Source of the DNA: Nocardia transvalensis
GTDB lineage: Bacteria; Actinomycetota; Actinomycetes; Mycobacteriales; Mycobacteriaceae
Direction of reading: 5' to 3'
DNA length: 64,000 nt
NCBI RefSeq assembly: GCF_015477765.1
Contig: NZ_JADLQQ010000005.1
Coordinates: 310,001 to 374,000, forward strand
The position numbers and the translations under genes were made by a program. A model generated the notes under the pieces. It did not search any database. It saw only the letters and a list, made by a program, of their open reading frames with translations, and was not told where the DNA came from. Shown piece after piece: positions 19,785-28,847 of the stretch (its first letter is position 1; each line of letters starts with the position of its first letter).

Positions 19785-21452
19785 ATGAAGAGTGTGAACC
19801 GGTTCATACCGCTGTCGGAGCTGCTATCGGCCCTGACCAGCGCCGTTGTCACGCTGCTCGACGCGCCCGCGGGCGAGGACGTGATCGTGGATTCGGTGGC
19901 GTTCATGGATGTGGACGATCTGACCATGGAGTTGCCGCCGGGACGGGCGCTGCCGGATGCGTATCTGCAGGTGGGCGTCGACGACGAGGACGCCACCCGG
20001 TGGCTGCGTGCGCTCGGTGAGCGCTGCCCGCCCGAGCATCGGCCGCGGGTGGTGTTCTCGAAGGAGGCCTCGCCGCAGCTGCGGGCCGCCGCGCTCGACG
20101 CCGGGGTCGCGGTGGTGGCGGTGCATCCGCACGCCCGCTGGGAGATGGTGCATTCGCTGATCGGGCGGATCATCGGCGACGGGATCGGGTCGCGGACTAC
20201 GGTGGAGTCGGCGCCCGCGGTGGATACCGATCTGTTCGGGCTGGCGCAGTCGGTGGCCGAATCGACCCGCGGGCTGGTCAGTATCGAAGACGATCAGTAC
20301 CGGCTGCTGGCGTATTCGGCCGACAACACCGCCTCCGCCGATGTGGTTCGGCGCGCCTCGGTGCTGGGACGGCAAGGCCCCGCCGGTTATATGCACTGGC
20401 TGCAGCGGGAGGGGGTGTTCGACCGGCTGCGCAATACCGGTGACGTGGTGGAGGTTCCGGCGCAATCGGAGTGGGAGACGCGGCGGCGCATCGCGATCGG
20501 CATCCGCGAGCCCGGGCGCCGCGGCGGGCGTGGGCGCACCGTGCTGGGCACCATCTGGGTGCAGGAGGCCACCGAGCCGCTGCATGCCGACAGTGCGCGT
20601 GTGCTGCGGGGCGCGGCTTCCATTGCGGCGCGGGTGATCTGGCGCGCCCGCCAGGCCCCGACCTCGGATGCGCTGCTGATCCGGCGGCTGTTCGGGGCGC
20701 ACGGCGGCGAGGTCGACATTCCCGCCTTCGCCGAGACCTTCACCATGGCCGCCGACGGGCGCGCGGCGGTGGTCGGCTTCGCCCTGAGCGGCGGGCAGCG
20801 ACCGGATGACGACACCCTGCATCGCGGCATGGTGACATTGCGACTGCACGCCAGCGCCTTCCGGCAGGACTGTGTGACCAGCCTGATCGGGGACAGGGTG
20901 TATGTGCTGTTCCCCGAACATCATTCGGTGGAACGGGTGACCTCGTGGGCCAGGCAGGTCATCGGGCAGCTGGGTGAGCGCTCCGGGGTGACGCTGCGCG
21001 CGGCCATTGCCGCACCGGTCGATGGGCTCGCCGATGTGGCCCGGGCCCGCGGCGAGGTGGATCGGGTGCTGGACCGGACCGTGGATCTGCCCAGCAATGA
21101 ACCGGTGACCACCCTCGCCCGTTCCCGCACGACGGTGCTCCTCGCCGAAATCCTCACCCTCATCGGCGATCATCCCGAACTGCGCGACCCTCGCCTGGAC
21201 ACCCTGACCGACTACGACGACAAGTACTCCGCCGAACTACGCCTGAGCATCGAGGCCTACCTGACCCACCGCGGCGACGTCCGCACCGCCGCAACCCAAT
21301 TGCGCATCCACCCCAACACCCTGCGCTACCGCATCCGCCGCGCCACCCAACTCATGGGCATCGACCTCGACTCCCCCGCCGACCGCCTCCTCCTGGAAAT
21401 CCAACTGGCAGTCCATCGCCAAATGAATACCCCTCCCCACCAAAGGGGTTGA
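19785..21452 (+). CDS. pruC: PucR-family regulator of proline utilisation
   Basis: 555-residue regulator, the homologue of mycobacterial PruC (Rv1186c), which activates proline catabolism genes. N-terminal region of PucR type, a central GGDEF-like/CdaR regulatory segment, and a C-terminal helix-turn-helix of the HTH_30 class (GDVRTAATQLRIHPNTLRYRIRR, about residues 502-525). Divergent from pruA. The ATG at 19785 gives MKSVNRF; the GTG at 19794 is possible too. Proline or P5C as inducer is known for the family, not seen here. Confidence 0.9.
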   Translation: MKSVNRFIPLSELLSALTSAVVTLLDAPAGEDVIVDSVAFMDVDDLTMELPPGRALPDAYLQVGVDDEDATRWLRALGERCPPEHRPRVVFSKEASPQLRAAALDAGVAVVAVHPHARWEMVHSLIGRIIGDGIGSRTTVESAPAVDTDLFGLAQSVAESTRGLVSIEDDQYRLLAYSADNTASADVVRRASVLGRQGPAGYMHWLQREGVFDRLRNTGDVVEVPAQSEWETRRRIAIGIREPGRRGGRGRTVLGTIWVQEATEPLHADSARVLRGAASIAARVIWRARQAPTSDALLIRRLFGAHGGEVDIPAFAETFTMAADGRAAVVGFALSGGQRPDDDTLHRGMVTLRLHASAFRQDCVTSLIGDRVYVLFPEHHSVERVTSWARQVIGQLGERSGVTLRAAIAAPVDGLADVARARGEVDRVLDRTVDLPSNEPVTTLARSRTTVLLAEILTLIGDHPELRDPRLDTLTDYDDKYSAELRLSIEAYLTHRGDVRTAATQLRIHPNTLRYRIRRATQLMGIDLDSPADRLLLEIQLAVHRQMNTPPHQRG

Positions 21453-21740
21453 AAGGCTATGAGAGGCGAGCCCCGGCGGATGTAGCCAGGAATCAAAATC
21501 TGCGACATACTGGCCACTAGGCGGCAGGCCTTCTGACAGGCCTGGGCTGCGGTGTCGATGTAGGCCCGCATCGCCCACGCTCGGTCCGCAATCCGCGCGG
21601 TGAGCGCTTCTCTTTTCCCGGTCGTTCCCTGACGCCGGATGCTTCGTCTGTCTCCCGAGATCGATCGCTGCGCCGCCGCTTTGTGTCATTCAGCGCGACC
21701 GATGCAGACCTCACGACACCACAGAATGGAGTGAAAGCCC
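21453..21740. other. Intergenic region with no recognised gene
   Basis: 288 bp. A short minus-strand reading frame (start about 21571, MRAYIDTAAQACQKACRLVASM) may be the remnant of some coding sequence but has no SD or recognised family. A phrase ATGAGAGGCGAGCCC (21459) recurs in similar form at 22354, the other side of the DinB-family gene. Confidence 0.4.
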
Positions 21741-22286
21741 ATGAGTACCAACCCGATTACCATCGGCACCGAGCGAGTGATCATCGAGAACACGCTCGAT
21801 CGCAACCGCGAAGCGCTCATCGAGACCGTCCGCGGCCTGTCCGAGGCGGACGCCCGCTGACGACTCGTCGCGTCGCTGACGACTCCGATCTCCTTGATCA
21901 AGCATGCCGCTGCCGCGGAACGGATCTGGTTCCAACGGTTCTGGGCGGGACTCGACGAATCCGAATGCGACGGATACTCGCGCCGCGACGAGGGCACATT
22001 CGCCGTCGCCGACGACGAGTCGCTGACCGACGTCATCGCCGAGTTCGAGCGCGCAAGCCAACGATCACGAGAGATCGCGTCCCGCTTCGACCTCGATGAC
22101 ACCAAGGACAATCCCCGCGAGGGCAAGGTCAGCATGCGCTGGACCCTGCTCGCCATGATCGAAGAGTTCGCCCGACACGCGGGTCACGGCGACATCCTCC
22201 GCGAACAGATCGATAAGCCCACTCCAACAGCAGAACCCGTGAAACGTCGGCCCTACCGAACACAGGGCGACCCGAACCCGGCGTAG
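21741..22286 (+). pseudogene. DinB-family (DUF664) gene interrupted by an in-frame TGA
   Basis: The ATG at 21741 has GGAG 8 nt upstream and starts MSTNPITIGTERVIIENTLD, the usual opening of DinB/DUF664 proteins (mycothiol-dependent-type metal-binding four-helix bundle, unrelated to DNA polymerase IV). Codon 40 is TGA (21858-21860), after which the same frame continues through RLVASLTTPISLIKHAAAAERIWFQRFWAG to 22286 with the conserved His residues. Family members have Arg around this position, so a single CGA-to-TGA change explains it. The rest is intact at 182 codons, so the lesion is recent or a sequencing error. A TTG at 21894 could restart translation. Confidence 0.8.
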
Positions 22287-22318
22287 GAATCGAAGTCCCA
22301 CGCGGGGTGAAAGAACGC

Positions 22319-22352
22319 CCCTGCATCCGGCGCTGGCGCGCCGGATGCAGGG
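22319..22352. repeat. Palindrome family B, copy 1
   Basis: CCCTGCATCCGGCGC (22319-22333) and GCGCCGGATGCAGGG (22338-22352) form a perfect 15-bp stem with a 4-nt loop, 32 bp behind the DinB-family gene. The same stem with small changes occurs at 22832-22865 and 30590-30621. Confidence 0.85.
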
Positions 22353-22472
22353 AATGAGAGGCGAACCCGCCGGCTACAAGGACGAGAGACGAACCCGACG
22401 TAGGAAGCGAACCTCACGCGGAAACGAGCACCCCCGGGGGCTCACGCCCGGTTTCCCCGCACCCACCCACAG

Positions 22473-22840
22473 CGCGCCCCTGGTTCCCCGTATCCTCACG
22501 GCACGCCCCTGGCTCCCCACACCCCCACGGCACGCCCCTGGCTCCCCACACCCCCACGGCACGCCCCTGGCTCCCCGCACCCTCACGGCACGCCCCTGGC
22601 TCCCCGCACCCTCACGGCACGCCCCTGGCTCCCCGCACCCCCACGGCACGCCCCTGGCTCCCCGCACCCCCACGGCACGCCCCTGCCTCCCGCACCCCCA
22701 CGGCACGCCCCTGCCTCCCGCACCCCCACGGCACGCCCCTGCCTCCCGCACCCCCACGGCACGCCCCTGGCTCCCCGCACCCCCACGGCACGCCCCTGGC
22801 TCCCCGTATCCCCACGGCTACGCCCCTGGTTCCCCGTATC
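22473..22840. repeat. 29-bp tandem array (minisatellite), about 13 units
   Basis: About 13 head-to-tail units, 29 bp each with three 28-bp units in the middle. The core is CGCCCCTGGCTCCCC, then a variable CRCACCC or CGTATCC, then CACGGCA. There are no spacers between units. The last unit runs into the arm of the 22832 palindrome. Reading frames across it are artefacts. The 22287-22892 space between two convergent genes holds no gene. Confidence 0.9.
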
Positions 22841-22865
22841 CGGCGCGCCAGCGCCGGATACGGGG
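22832..22865. repeat. Palindrome family B, copy 2
   Basis: CCCCGTATCCGGCGC (22832-22846) and GCGCCGGATACGGGG (22851-22865), a perfect 15-bp stem with a 4-nt loop, 27 bp from the ileS stop. It caps the 29-bp array and can terminate ileS transcription. Confidence 0.85.
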
Positions 22866-22892
22866 CCCATGCGGCGTGTAGTGCCGCGCGGC

Positions 22893-25800
22893 TCAGGCCT
22901 TCGTGATCGAGGCTCGGACGCCGCCGACGAGGTCGGCTGCGTCTGTGCCCGGGTCGCCGAAGGTCAGGGTGGTGGCGAGGATTTCGCCGGCGATCAGGTC
23001 GCGGTGGGTTTGCGCCCACTGCGAGCGGTCGCCGGGGACGTCCAGGACGACCGTGATGCGGTCGGAGACGTCCAGGCCCAGAGACTTTCGGGTTTCCTGG
23101 AGGTCGCGGATGAGGTCGCGGGCCCAGCCCTCGGCCTCGAGGTCCTCGGTCACCTCCGAATTCAGCACCACCAGGCCGGCGTTGCCGGGGAGGGCGGCGG
23201 TGGATTCGGGTTCGGCGGCCACCAGGCGCTGGGTGTACTCCTCGGGGAGCAGGTCGATGCCGGCGGCGCTGACCACGCCCTCCGGGCTCTCGGTCCACTG
23301 CCCGGCCTTGACCGCCTTGATCACCGTCTGCACGTCCTTGCCCAGGCGGGGGCCCGCGACGCGCGCGTTGACGGCCAGTTCGAAGCGGCCGTGCGCGGCG
23401 ACGTCGGTGGTCAGGTCGACCTTCTTGACGTTCACCTCATCGGCGATCAGGTCCACGAACGGGGCGAGCCGTTCCGCATCGGGGGCGGCGATGGTCACCT
23501 CCGACAGCGGCAACCGCACCCGCAGGTTCTGCGCCTTGCGCAGGCTCAGCACCGTCGAGCACACCGTGCGCACCTCGTCCATGGCCGACACCAGCTCCGG
23601 ATCCTTCGGCAGCTCGGTCTCCCCCGGCCAATCGGCCAGATGCACCGAACGACCGCCGGTCAGCCCGCGCCAGATTACCTCCGAGATCAGCGGCAGCAGC
23701 GGCGCCGCCAGCCGGGTGGTCACCTCCAGCACGGTGTGCAGGGTGTCGATGGCGTCTCGGTCCTCGTCCCAGAACCGCTGCCGCGACCGGCGCACGTACC
23801 AGTTGGTGAGCGCGTCGGCGAACGACCGCAGCTGATCGCAGGCGGTCGCGATGTCATAGACCTCGAGCGCCTCGGTCATCACATCGCGCGTCTCGGCCAG
23901 CTTGGCCAGGATGTAGCGATCCAGCACATGCGTCGAATCCGTGCGCCACTCACCGGCCTTCGACGCATACAGCTGCAGGAACGTCCACGCGTTCCACAGC
24001 GGCCGCAGCGCATGGCCGACACCCTCGCGGATGCCGCGCTCGGTGACGATGAGGTTGCCACCCCGCAGCACCGGCGAGGCCATCAGGAACCAGCGCATGG
24101 CATCGGAGCCGTCGCGGTCGAAGACCTCGTTGACGTCCGGGTAGTTGCCCTTGGACTTCGACATCTTCAATCCGTCGTCGCCGAGCACGATGCCGTGCGC
24201 CACCACGGACTTGAACGCGGGCCGATCGAACAGCGCGGTGGCCAGCACATGCAGGGTGTAGAACCAGCCGCGGGTCTGCCCGTTGTATTCGACGATGAAA
24301 TCGCCGGGGTTGTGGGCAGGTTCGGCGGCCGTACCGTCGAACCACTCCTTGTTCTTGAACGGGTAGTGCACCTGCGCATACGGCATCGACCCGGACTCGA
24401 ACCAGCAGTCCAGCACCTCCGGCACGCGCCGCATCATCGACTTGCCGGTCGGGTCATCGGGATTCGGGCGCACCAGCTCATCGATCATCGGCCGGTGCAG
24501 ATCGGTCGGCCGCACGCCGAAGTCGCGCTCCAGCTCGTCCAGCGAGCCGTACACGTCGGTGCGCGGGTACTCCGGATCGTCCGACACCCACACCGGGATC
24601 GGCGCGCCCCAGTACCGGTTGCGGCTGATGTTCCAGTCGCGCGCACCCTCGAGCCACTTGCCGAACTGACCGTCGCGGATGTGCTCGGGCACCCAGGTGA
24701 TCTGCTTGTTCAGCTCCACCATGCGGTCGCGGAACTTGGTCACCGCCACGAACCACGACGGCACCGCCATGTAGATCAGCGGCTGACCCGAGCGCCAGCT
24801 GTGCGGATAGGAGTGCTCGATCGTCTCGTGCCGCAACAGCTTTCCGGCGGCCTTGAGGTCCTTGATGATGACCGGGTTGGCGTCGAACACCATCAGGCCC
24901 TCGTACGGCGGCACCATCGAGGTGAACTTGCCGCCCGCGTCCAGCGGCTGCACCACCTCGATGCCGGCCTCCGCGGCGACCGCGATGTCTTCCTCACCGA
25001 ACGCCGGGGCCAGATGCACCACGCCGGTACCGGAGTCGGTGGTGACGTAGTCGGCATTGAGCACGCGGAAGGCGTTGGGGTGGCCGCGGAAGAAGTCGAA
25101 CGGCGGCGTATAGCTCAGGTCGGCCAGCGCGGCGCCCAGGTGCTCCGAGAGGACCTCCGGCTCCTCCCCCAGTTCCCGCGCATAGTGCGAGACGCGCTCG
25201 GCGGCGAGCAGGTACCGCTTGCCGTCCTTGCCGCGCACCTGCACGTAGGTCAGATCCGGGTGCACCGCGATCGCCAGGTTGGACGGCAGCGTCCACGGCG
25301 TGGTGGTCCAGATCAGCGCGTTCGCGCCGTCCAGCTCGTGCAGCGGATGCCCCTCCGGCACGCTCAGCACCATGTCGACGGTGACCGCCGGGTCCTGGCG
25401 CATCTTGTACGCGTCGTCGAGGCGGGTCTCCTGGTTCGACAGCGGCGTCTGCTCGTACCAGCTGTAGGGCAGCACGCGGAAGCCCTGGTAGATCAGCCCC
25501 TTGTCGTACAGCGTCTTGAACGCCCACATCACCGACTCCATGAAGTCGATGTCGAGGGTCTTGTAGTCGTTGTCGAAGTCGACCCAGCGCGCCTGACGCG
25601 TCACATAGTCGCGCCACTCACCGGTGTAGCGCAGCACCGAGGATTTGCACGCGGCGTTGAATTCCGCGAGGCCCATCGCATCGATCTGTGATTTGTCCGT
25701 GATACCGAGCTGCTTCTCCGCTTCGATTTCCGCCGGCAGCCCGTGGGTGTCCCAGCCGAAACGCCGCTCGACCTTCTTGCCGCGCATGGTCTGGAAACGG

Positions 25801-26045
25801 GGGATCAAATCCTTGACGTATCCAGTGAGCAGATGCCCGTAATGCGGCAATCCGTTGGCGAAGGGCGGTCCGTCGTAGAAGACGAACTCCTGTGCCCCGG
25901 CGCGGTTCTGGATGCTGGCGCGGAAGGTGTCATCGGCCGCCCAGTAGTCCAGGACGCGCCGCTCCAGCTCGGGGAACGACACCTGACCGCCGGTCGACAG
26001 ATCGGCGCGTGGATAGGCGTCGCGGGTCGCTGTCTCGTCTGCCAT
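22893..26045 (-). CDS. ileS: Isoleucyl-tRNA synthetase
   Basis: Class I synthetase charging tRNA-Ile, 1050 residues. HIGH appears as HYGH at 68-71 (PPFANGLPHYGH), and KMSKS is in GLKMSKSKGNYPDVNEVFDRDGSDAMRW. The CP1 editing domain, with GTGVVHLAPAFGEED, lies between them; an anticodon-binding domain and a long C-terminal extension end the protein. The sequence style is the eukaryote-like type II IleRS of actinobacteria, a group known for low mupirocin sensitivity. The ATG at 26045 (MADETATRD) is chosen because the frame upstream lies within the T-box leader. It lies a few genes from dinB, lspA and rluD, as in Rv1536-1540. Confidence 0.96.
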   Translation of the reverse strand: MADETATRDAYPRADLSTGGQVSFPELERRVLDYWAADDTFRASIQNRAGAQEFVFYDGPPFANGLPHYGHLLTGYVKDLIPRFQTMRGKKVERRFGWDTHGLPAEIEAEKQLGITDKSQIDAMGLAEFNAACKSSVLRYTGEWRDYVTRQARWVDFDNDYKTLDIDFMESVMWAFKTLYDKGLIYQGFRVLPYSWYEQTPLSNQETRLDDAYKMRQDPAVTVDMVLSVPEGHPLHELDGANALIWTTTPWTLPSNLAIAVHPDLTYVQVRGKDGKRYLLAAERVSHYARELGEEPEVLSEHLGAALADLSYTPPFDFFRGHPNAFRVLNADYVTTDSGTGVVHLAPAFGEEDIAVAAEAGIEVVQPLDAGGKFTSMVPPYEGLMVFDANPVIIKDLKAAGKLLRHETIEHSYPHSWRSGQPLIYMAVPSWFVAVTKFRDRMVELNKQITWVPEHIRDGQFGKWLEGARDWNISRNRYWGAPIPVWVSDDPEYPRTDVYGSLDELERDFGVRPTDLHRPMIDELVRPNPDDPTGKSMMRRVPEVLDCWFESGSMPYAQVHYPFKNKEWFDGTAAEPAHNPGDFIVEYNGQTRGWFYTLHVLATALFDRPAFKSVVAHGIVLGDDGLKMSKSKGNYPDVNEVFDRDGSDAMRWFLMASPVLRGGNLIVTERGIREGVGHALRPLWNAWTFLQLYASKAGEWRTDSTHVLDRYILAKLAETRDVMTEALEVYDIATACDQLRSFADALTNWYVRRSRQRFWDEDRDAIDTLHTVLEVTTRLAAPLLPLISEVIWRGLTGGRSVHLADWPGETELPKDPELVSAMDEVRTVCSTVLSLRKAQNLRVRLPLSEVTIAAPDAERLAPFVDLIADEVNVKKVDLTTDVAAHGRFELAVNARVAGPRLGKDVQTVIKAVKAGQWTESPEGVVSAAGIDLLPEEYTQRLVAAEPESTAALPGNAGLVVLNSEVTEDLEAEGWARDLIRDLQETRKSLGLDVSDRITVVLDVPGDRSQWAQTHRDLIAGEILATTLTFGDPGTDAADLVGGVRASITKA

Positions 26046-26310
26046 GTCGGGCAGTGGTCTCCTCGTGCCAGTGCGCCTGTCGGGCGCATCCCGGTGGGCA
26101 CGGGGACGACCCCGGCGCCCGGTGCGCCGAAACCGCGGTACCACCCCGCTTGTCCTCGATGACTCCGTCATCCCGGACGTCAGTCCGAGGACCTCTCGTT
26201 GTGAGCTGTGACGGGCTCACCCGTTCGGTTCTACTGAGCGCGGCCCGTAGGCGTGCCGTTCTTCCGAAGGCTCCCCGGTGATAGCCGGATCACTGCCGTT
26301 GTCAGGTTTG
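26046..26310 (-). promoter_or_regulatory. T-box riboswitch controlling ileS
   Basis: The minus-strand leader contains AGCGGGGTGGTACCGCGG (26133-26150), the T-box that pairs with the NCCA end of uncharged tRNA. About 130 nt upstream a stem with GGCTATCACCGGGGAGCC presents ATC (26280-26282), the isoleucine specifier codon, in a short stem I. This is the actinobacterial ileS type with ultrashort stem I, which acts on translation initiation rather than on a terminator. No U-tract follows, which agrees. Confidence 0.9.
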
Positions 26311-26316
26311 ATTGTA
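26311..26316 (-). promoter_or_regulatory. -10 element of the ileS T-box transcript
   Basis: TACAAT on the minus strand, a near-perfect -10, lies just upstream of the predicted stem I, giving a start a few nt before the structured leader. No convincing -35. Confidence 0.55.
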
Positions 26317-26366
26317 GCGAGTATGGGCAATCCAGTTTTCAGGCCTCCGCCGGGCCATGAGGAGGA

Positions 26367-26567
26367 CTACCTTTTGGCGTGACGGCCTGGGCGAGACTGG
26401 GAATCGTCGTCGGAGTCGCGCATGGACAGCGCGCTCACCAGCAGCAGGACCGCGCCGATGACACACACCACGATGCAGCCCCAGGCCCAGATCACCGAAC
26501 CGGTGGTCAGCGCGGTCACCAACAGGGCGAAACCGATCGCGGCCAGGACGAGCGTCAGAACGAGCAT
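26367..26567 (-). CDS. Small two-helix membrane protein
   Basis: 66-residue protein with two hydrophobic helices (about residues 2-20 and 26-46) and a short charged tail DSDDDSQSRPGRHAKR, probably cytoplasmic. The ATG at 26567 has GGGGG 5 nt upstream; the GTG at 26573 would overlap that signal. It sits just upstream of the T-box and downstream of wag31, in the place where mycobacteria carry the small membrane gene Rv2144c. Function unknown. Confidence 0.68.
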   Translation of the reverse strand: MLVLTLVLAAIGFALLVTALTTGSVIWAWGCIVVCVIGAVLLLVSALSMRDSDDDSQSRPGRHAKR

Positions 26568-26658
26568 GGTCACCCCCTAGACGGGCCAGGTGGCTCGACA
26601 AGACTTCCGACCACACAAACTGCCGCCTCGCGGGCGCGGCGACTATTCGAAACGGAAA

Positions 26659-27492
26659 CTACTTGCCGCCCTTGGCGAACGATGCCGGGGCGTGGTTGTT
26701 GGCGCCGGCGCCGTCGAAGGCGTCGCCACCGTCGACCGGCACCGCCGAGCCGCGGTTCTCCAGTTCCTCGAGCTGCGATTCCAGGTAGGACTTCAGCCGC
26801 ACCCGGTACTCGCGTTCGAAGGTCTTCAGCTGTTCGATCCGGCTCTCCAGCACGCTGCGCTGCTGGGTGATGGTGGCCATGATCTCGGTGTGCTTGCGCT
26901 CGGCGTCGGCCTGCAGGGCGTCGGCCTTCTCCTTGGCCTGGCGCAGCTGGCTGTCCGAGCGGGACTGCGCATCCGACAGCATGGCCTCGGCCTTCTGCCG
27001 GGCCTCGGCGATCATCGCCTCGGAACGGGTGCGAGCGTCGCTGACCAGCCGCTCGGAGTTGGCCCGCGCGTTGGCCAGCAGTTGCTCGGCCTCGGTCTTC
27101 GCATCGCTGGTGAGGCGGTCGGCCATCTCCTGGGCCAGGCTGAGCACCTTGGCCGCCTGTAGGTTCGCGTCGGCTGCGGCCGCATCCTTCGGCGCGGCGG
27201 GGGCGGCGGGCATCGGGGCCGGCGGGGCCACCGGGGCGGGCTTGGGCGGTTCCGGCTGCGGCGGAGCCTGTTTCACCGCCTGCGGCGCCGGACGCGCCTT
27301 CTTGGCCTCTGCCAGTTCGGCATCCAGCTCGGCAACCCGCTGGCGCAGATCGGCATTCTCCTCGATGAGGCGTGAGAGCTCCTGCTCGACCAGGTCGAGG
27401 AAGGCGTCGACTTCATCCTCGTTGTAGCCGCGCTTCCCGATCGGCGGTTTGCTGAACGCGACGTTGTGCACATCGGCTGGGGTCAGCGGCAT
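26659..27492 (-). CDS. wag31: Polar growth determinant DivIVA/Wag31
   Basis: Cytoplasmic coiled-coil scaffold that marks cell poles and recruits the elongation machinery; essential in mycobacteria. 277 residues. The N-terminal DivIVA motif LTPADVHNVAFSKPPIGKRGYNEDEVD (residues 3-29) includes the membrane-binding crossed loop, then a first coiled coil, a Pro/Ala-rich linker (about 68-105) and a long second coiled coil rich in Ala/Glu/Arg (about 110-245). PknA-type phosphorylation in mycobacteria occurs on a Thr in the linker; a matching site is not obvious. Last gene of the dcw block. Confidence 0.96.
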   Translation of the reverse strand: MPLTPADVHNVAFSKPPIGKRGYNEDEVDAFLDLVEQELSRLIEENADLRQRVAELDAELAEAKKARPAPQAVKQAPPQPEPPKPAPVAPPAPMPAAPAAPKDAAAADANLQAAKVLSLAQEMADRLTSDAKTEAEQLLANARANSERLVSDARTRSEAMIAEARQKAEAMLSDAQSRSDSQLRQAKEKADALQADAERKHTEIMATITQQRSVLESRIEQLKTFEREYRVRLKSYLESQLEELENRGSAVPVDGGDAFDGAGANNHAPASFAKGGK

Positions 27493-27565
27493 GGAAGGAT
27501 CCCTTCACGCTTCGTACGGAGATCTAGCAGTAGATCTAGCAAGCTATTCTTCACGGCCCATTCTG

Positions 27566-27868
27566 TCACACCGGGGCTACCGGCTGCCCGAGCCTGTTCG
27601 TGATCGTCATCAAGATGAACACGATGAAAAGCAGCACCATAATCGACAGATCGAGGCGAATTCCACCCAAGTTCACCGGAGGTATCAAACGCCTCAGCAG
27701 TTTCACCGGAGGATCGGTGATCGTGAAGATCACCTCCAAGATGACGGCGACGGCGCCCCGGGGGTGCCAGTCCCGGGCGAAGCTCCGGATGAACTCGACG
27801 ATCACTCGGCTGATCAACAACAGCCAGAAGAGGAACAGGAGTACATACAGCACCTGGAACAAGGCCAC
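27566..27868 (-). CDS. yggT: YggT-family membrane protein
   Basis: 100-residue protein with two YggT-type hydrophobic segments (about 3-22 and 73-92) separated by IRSFARDWHPRGAVAVILEVIFTITDPPVKLLRRLIPPV, the family hallmark with DPxxxxxRRxIPP. The GTG at 27868 is chosen because it starts the first helix directly. Located between sepF and wag31 as in other actinobacteria; a role in division or turgor has been suggested for the family without a defined mechanism. Confidence 0.9.
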   Translation of the reverse strand: MALFQVLYVLLFLFWLLLISRVIVEFIRSFARDWHPRGAVAVILEVIFTITDPPVKLLRRLIPPVNLGGIRLDLSIMVLLFIVFILMTITNRLGQPVAPV

Positions 27869-27994
27869 GCGTCCACTTTGCCTCAGATTCGGTGTCCTGC
27901 AAACTCCCCGCGCCGTCCGGACCGGCGGCGCTCCCCCCGCTGGCGGCGTGTCCACCAGGGCGGACGGTCGCCCGCATCGCCCTGGGAGAAACGG

Positions 27995-28741
27995 TTATTT
28001 CTGGTTGTAGAAGCCGTTTTCGGCGATCCGGCGGCGCTCCTCGGCCGATACGTCGACATCGGCCGGTGAGAGCAGGAACACCTTCGTCGCGACCTTGTCG
28101 AACGAGCCGCGCAGCGCGAAGGCCAGCCCGGCGGCGAAATCGACGAGGCGGCGCGCGTCGGCATTGCTCATCTCGACCAGGTCCATGATCACCGGTGTGC
28201 CGTCACGGAACCGCTCGCCGATGATGGCGGCCTCGGCGTAGGTGCGCGGGCGCAGCGTGGTGATCTTGGACAAGGGGCCTCCGTCCTCGAAGACCGGCGC
28301 GCGGCGCGGGGCCGGTTCGAAGCGGGCACGCTCCTCCACCCGCCGCTCTTCCATCCTGCGCTCGACCTCGGGGTCCACCGCCAGCGCGCCGTGCGTGGTG
28401 CCGCGCACCATCGGGGCGGCACCCAGGCCGCGCGAACGCCCCGACGGCGCGGACTCGATGCGGGTGGGACGGCGCGGCGGCTCGTAGCGGTCGTCGGCGT
28501 AGGGCTCGTCGGCGTAGTCGTCGCGGCGGGCCACGGTGTATCCGGGCTGGTAGGGAGCCTTGTAGGTGGGTTCGGGGTAGCCGGGCTCATCGTCGTAGTA
28601 GCGCGGCTCGCCGTACTCGCGGGACCGGCGCGAGCCACGCTCCTCGACACCCCGCGGACCGCGGTCGTCGACGTAGTCGTCTTCGTATTCCTCGAGCGGA
28701 ACCATGCCGAAGTACGCCTTGAACCTGTGCAGCGTGCTCAT
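27995..28741 (-). CDS. sepF: Cell division protein SepF
   Basis: Membrane-tethering protein that binds the FtsZ C-terminal peptide and anchors the Z ring; actinobacteria lack FtsA and depend on it. 248 residues. It begins with an amphipathic N-terminal helix MSTLHRFKAYFGM, then an acidic Tyr/Asp/Arg-rich disordered linker (about 15-150) and the C-terminal alpha/beta SepF core with ITTLRPRTYAEAAIIGERFRDGTPVIMDL. The end NGFYNQK is typical. Neighbours ftsZ and wag31 fit. Confidence 0.95.
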   Translation of the reverse strand: MSTLHRFKAYFGMVPLEEYEDDYVDDRGPRGVEERGSRRSREYGEPRYYDDEPGYPEPTYKAPYQPGYTVARRDDYADEPYADDRYEPPRRPTRIESAPSGRSRGLGAAPMVRGTTHGALAVDPEVERRMEERRVEERARFEPAPRRAPVFEDGGPLSKITTLRPRTYAEAAIIGERFRDGTPVIMDLVEMSNADARRLVDFAAGLAFALRGSFDKVATKVFLLSPADVDVSAEERRRIAENGFYNQK

Positions 28742-28847
28742 CCTGGTCGACCTTCCTACGGCACCCGGCTGGCCTGGGGTGTTAAGTCCTGCTCAACCTC
28801 TTCCGTCACAAGCATATGTTTCGAATGTGACTGATGAGGTTTGTTTG

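Noticed and set aside
21858..21860. TGA in the DinB-family gene as a possible selenocysteine codon
   Set aside because: No SECIS-like hairpin was evident behind it, the family uses Arg here and needs no Sec, and actinomycete Sec genes are confined to other enzymes. A point mutation or error is simpler.
22374..22881. Open reading frames on both strands through the 29-bp array encoding repetitive Gly/Cys or Pro/His proteins
   Set aside because: They exist because GC-rich repeats lack stop codons; no SD, all frames are open, and 28-bp variant units would shift any frame.
22869..25691. 940-codon open frame on the plus strand opposite ileS
   Set aside because: Antisense shadow of a GC-rich gene; His/Arg-rich composition without domains, while ileS is complete on the other strand.
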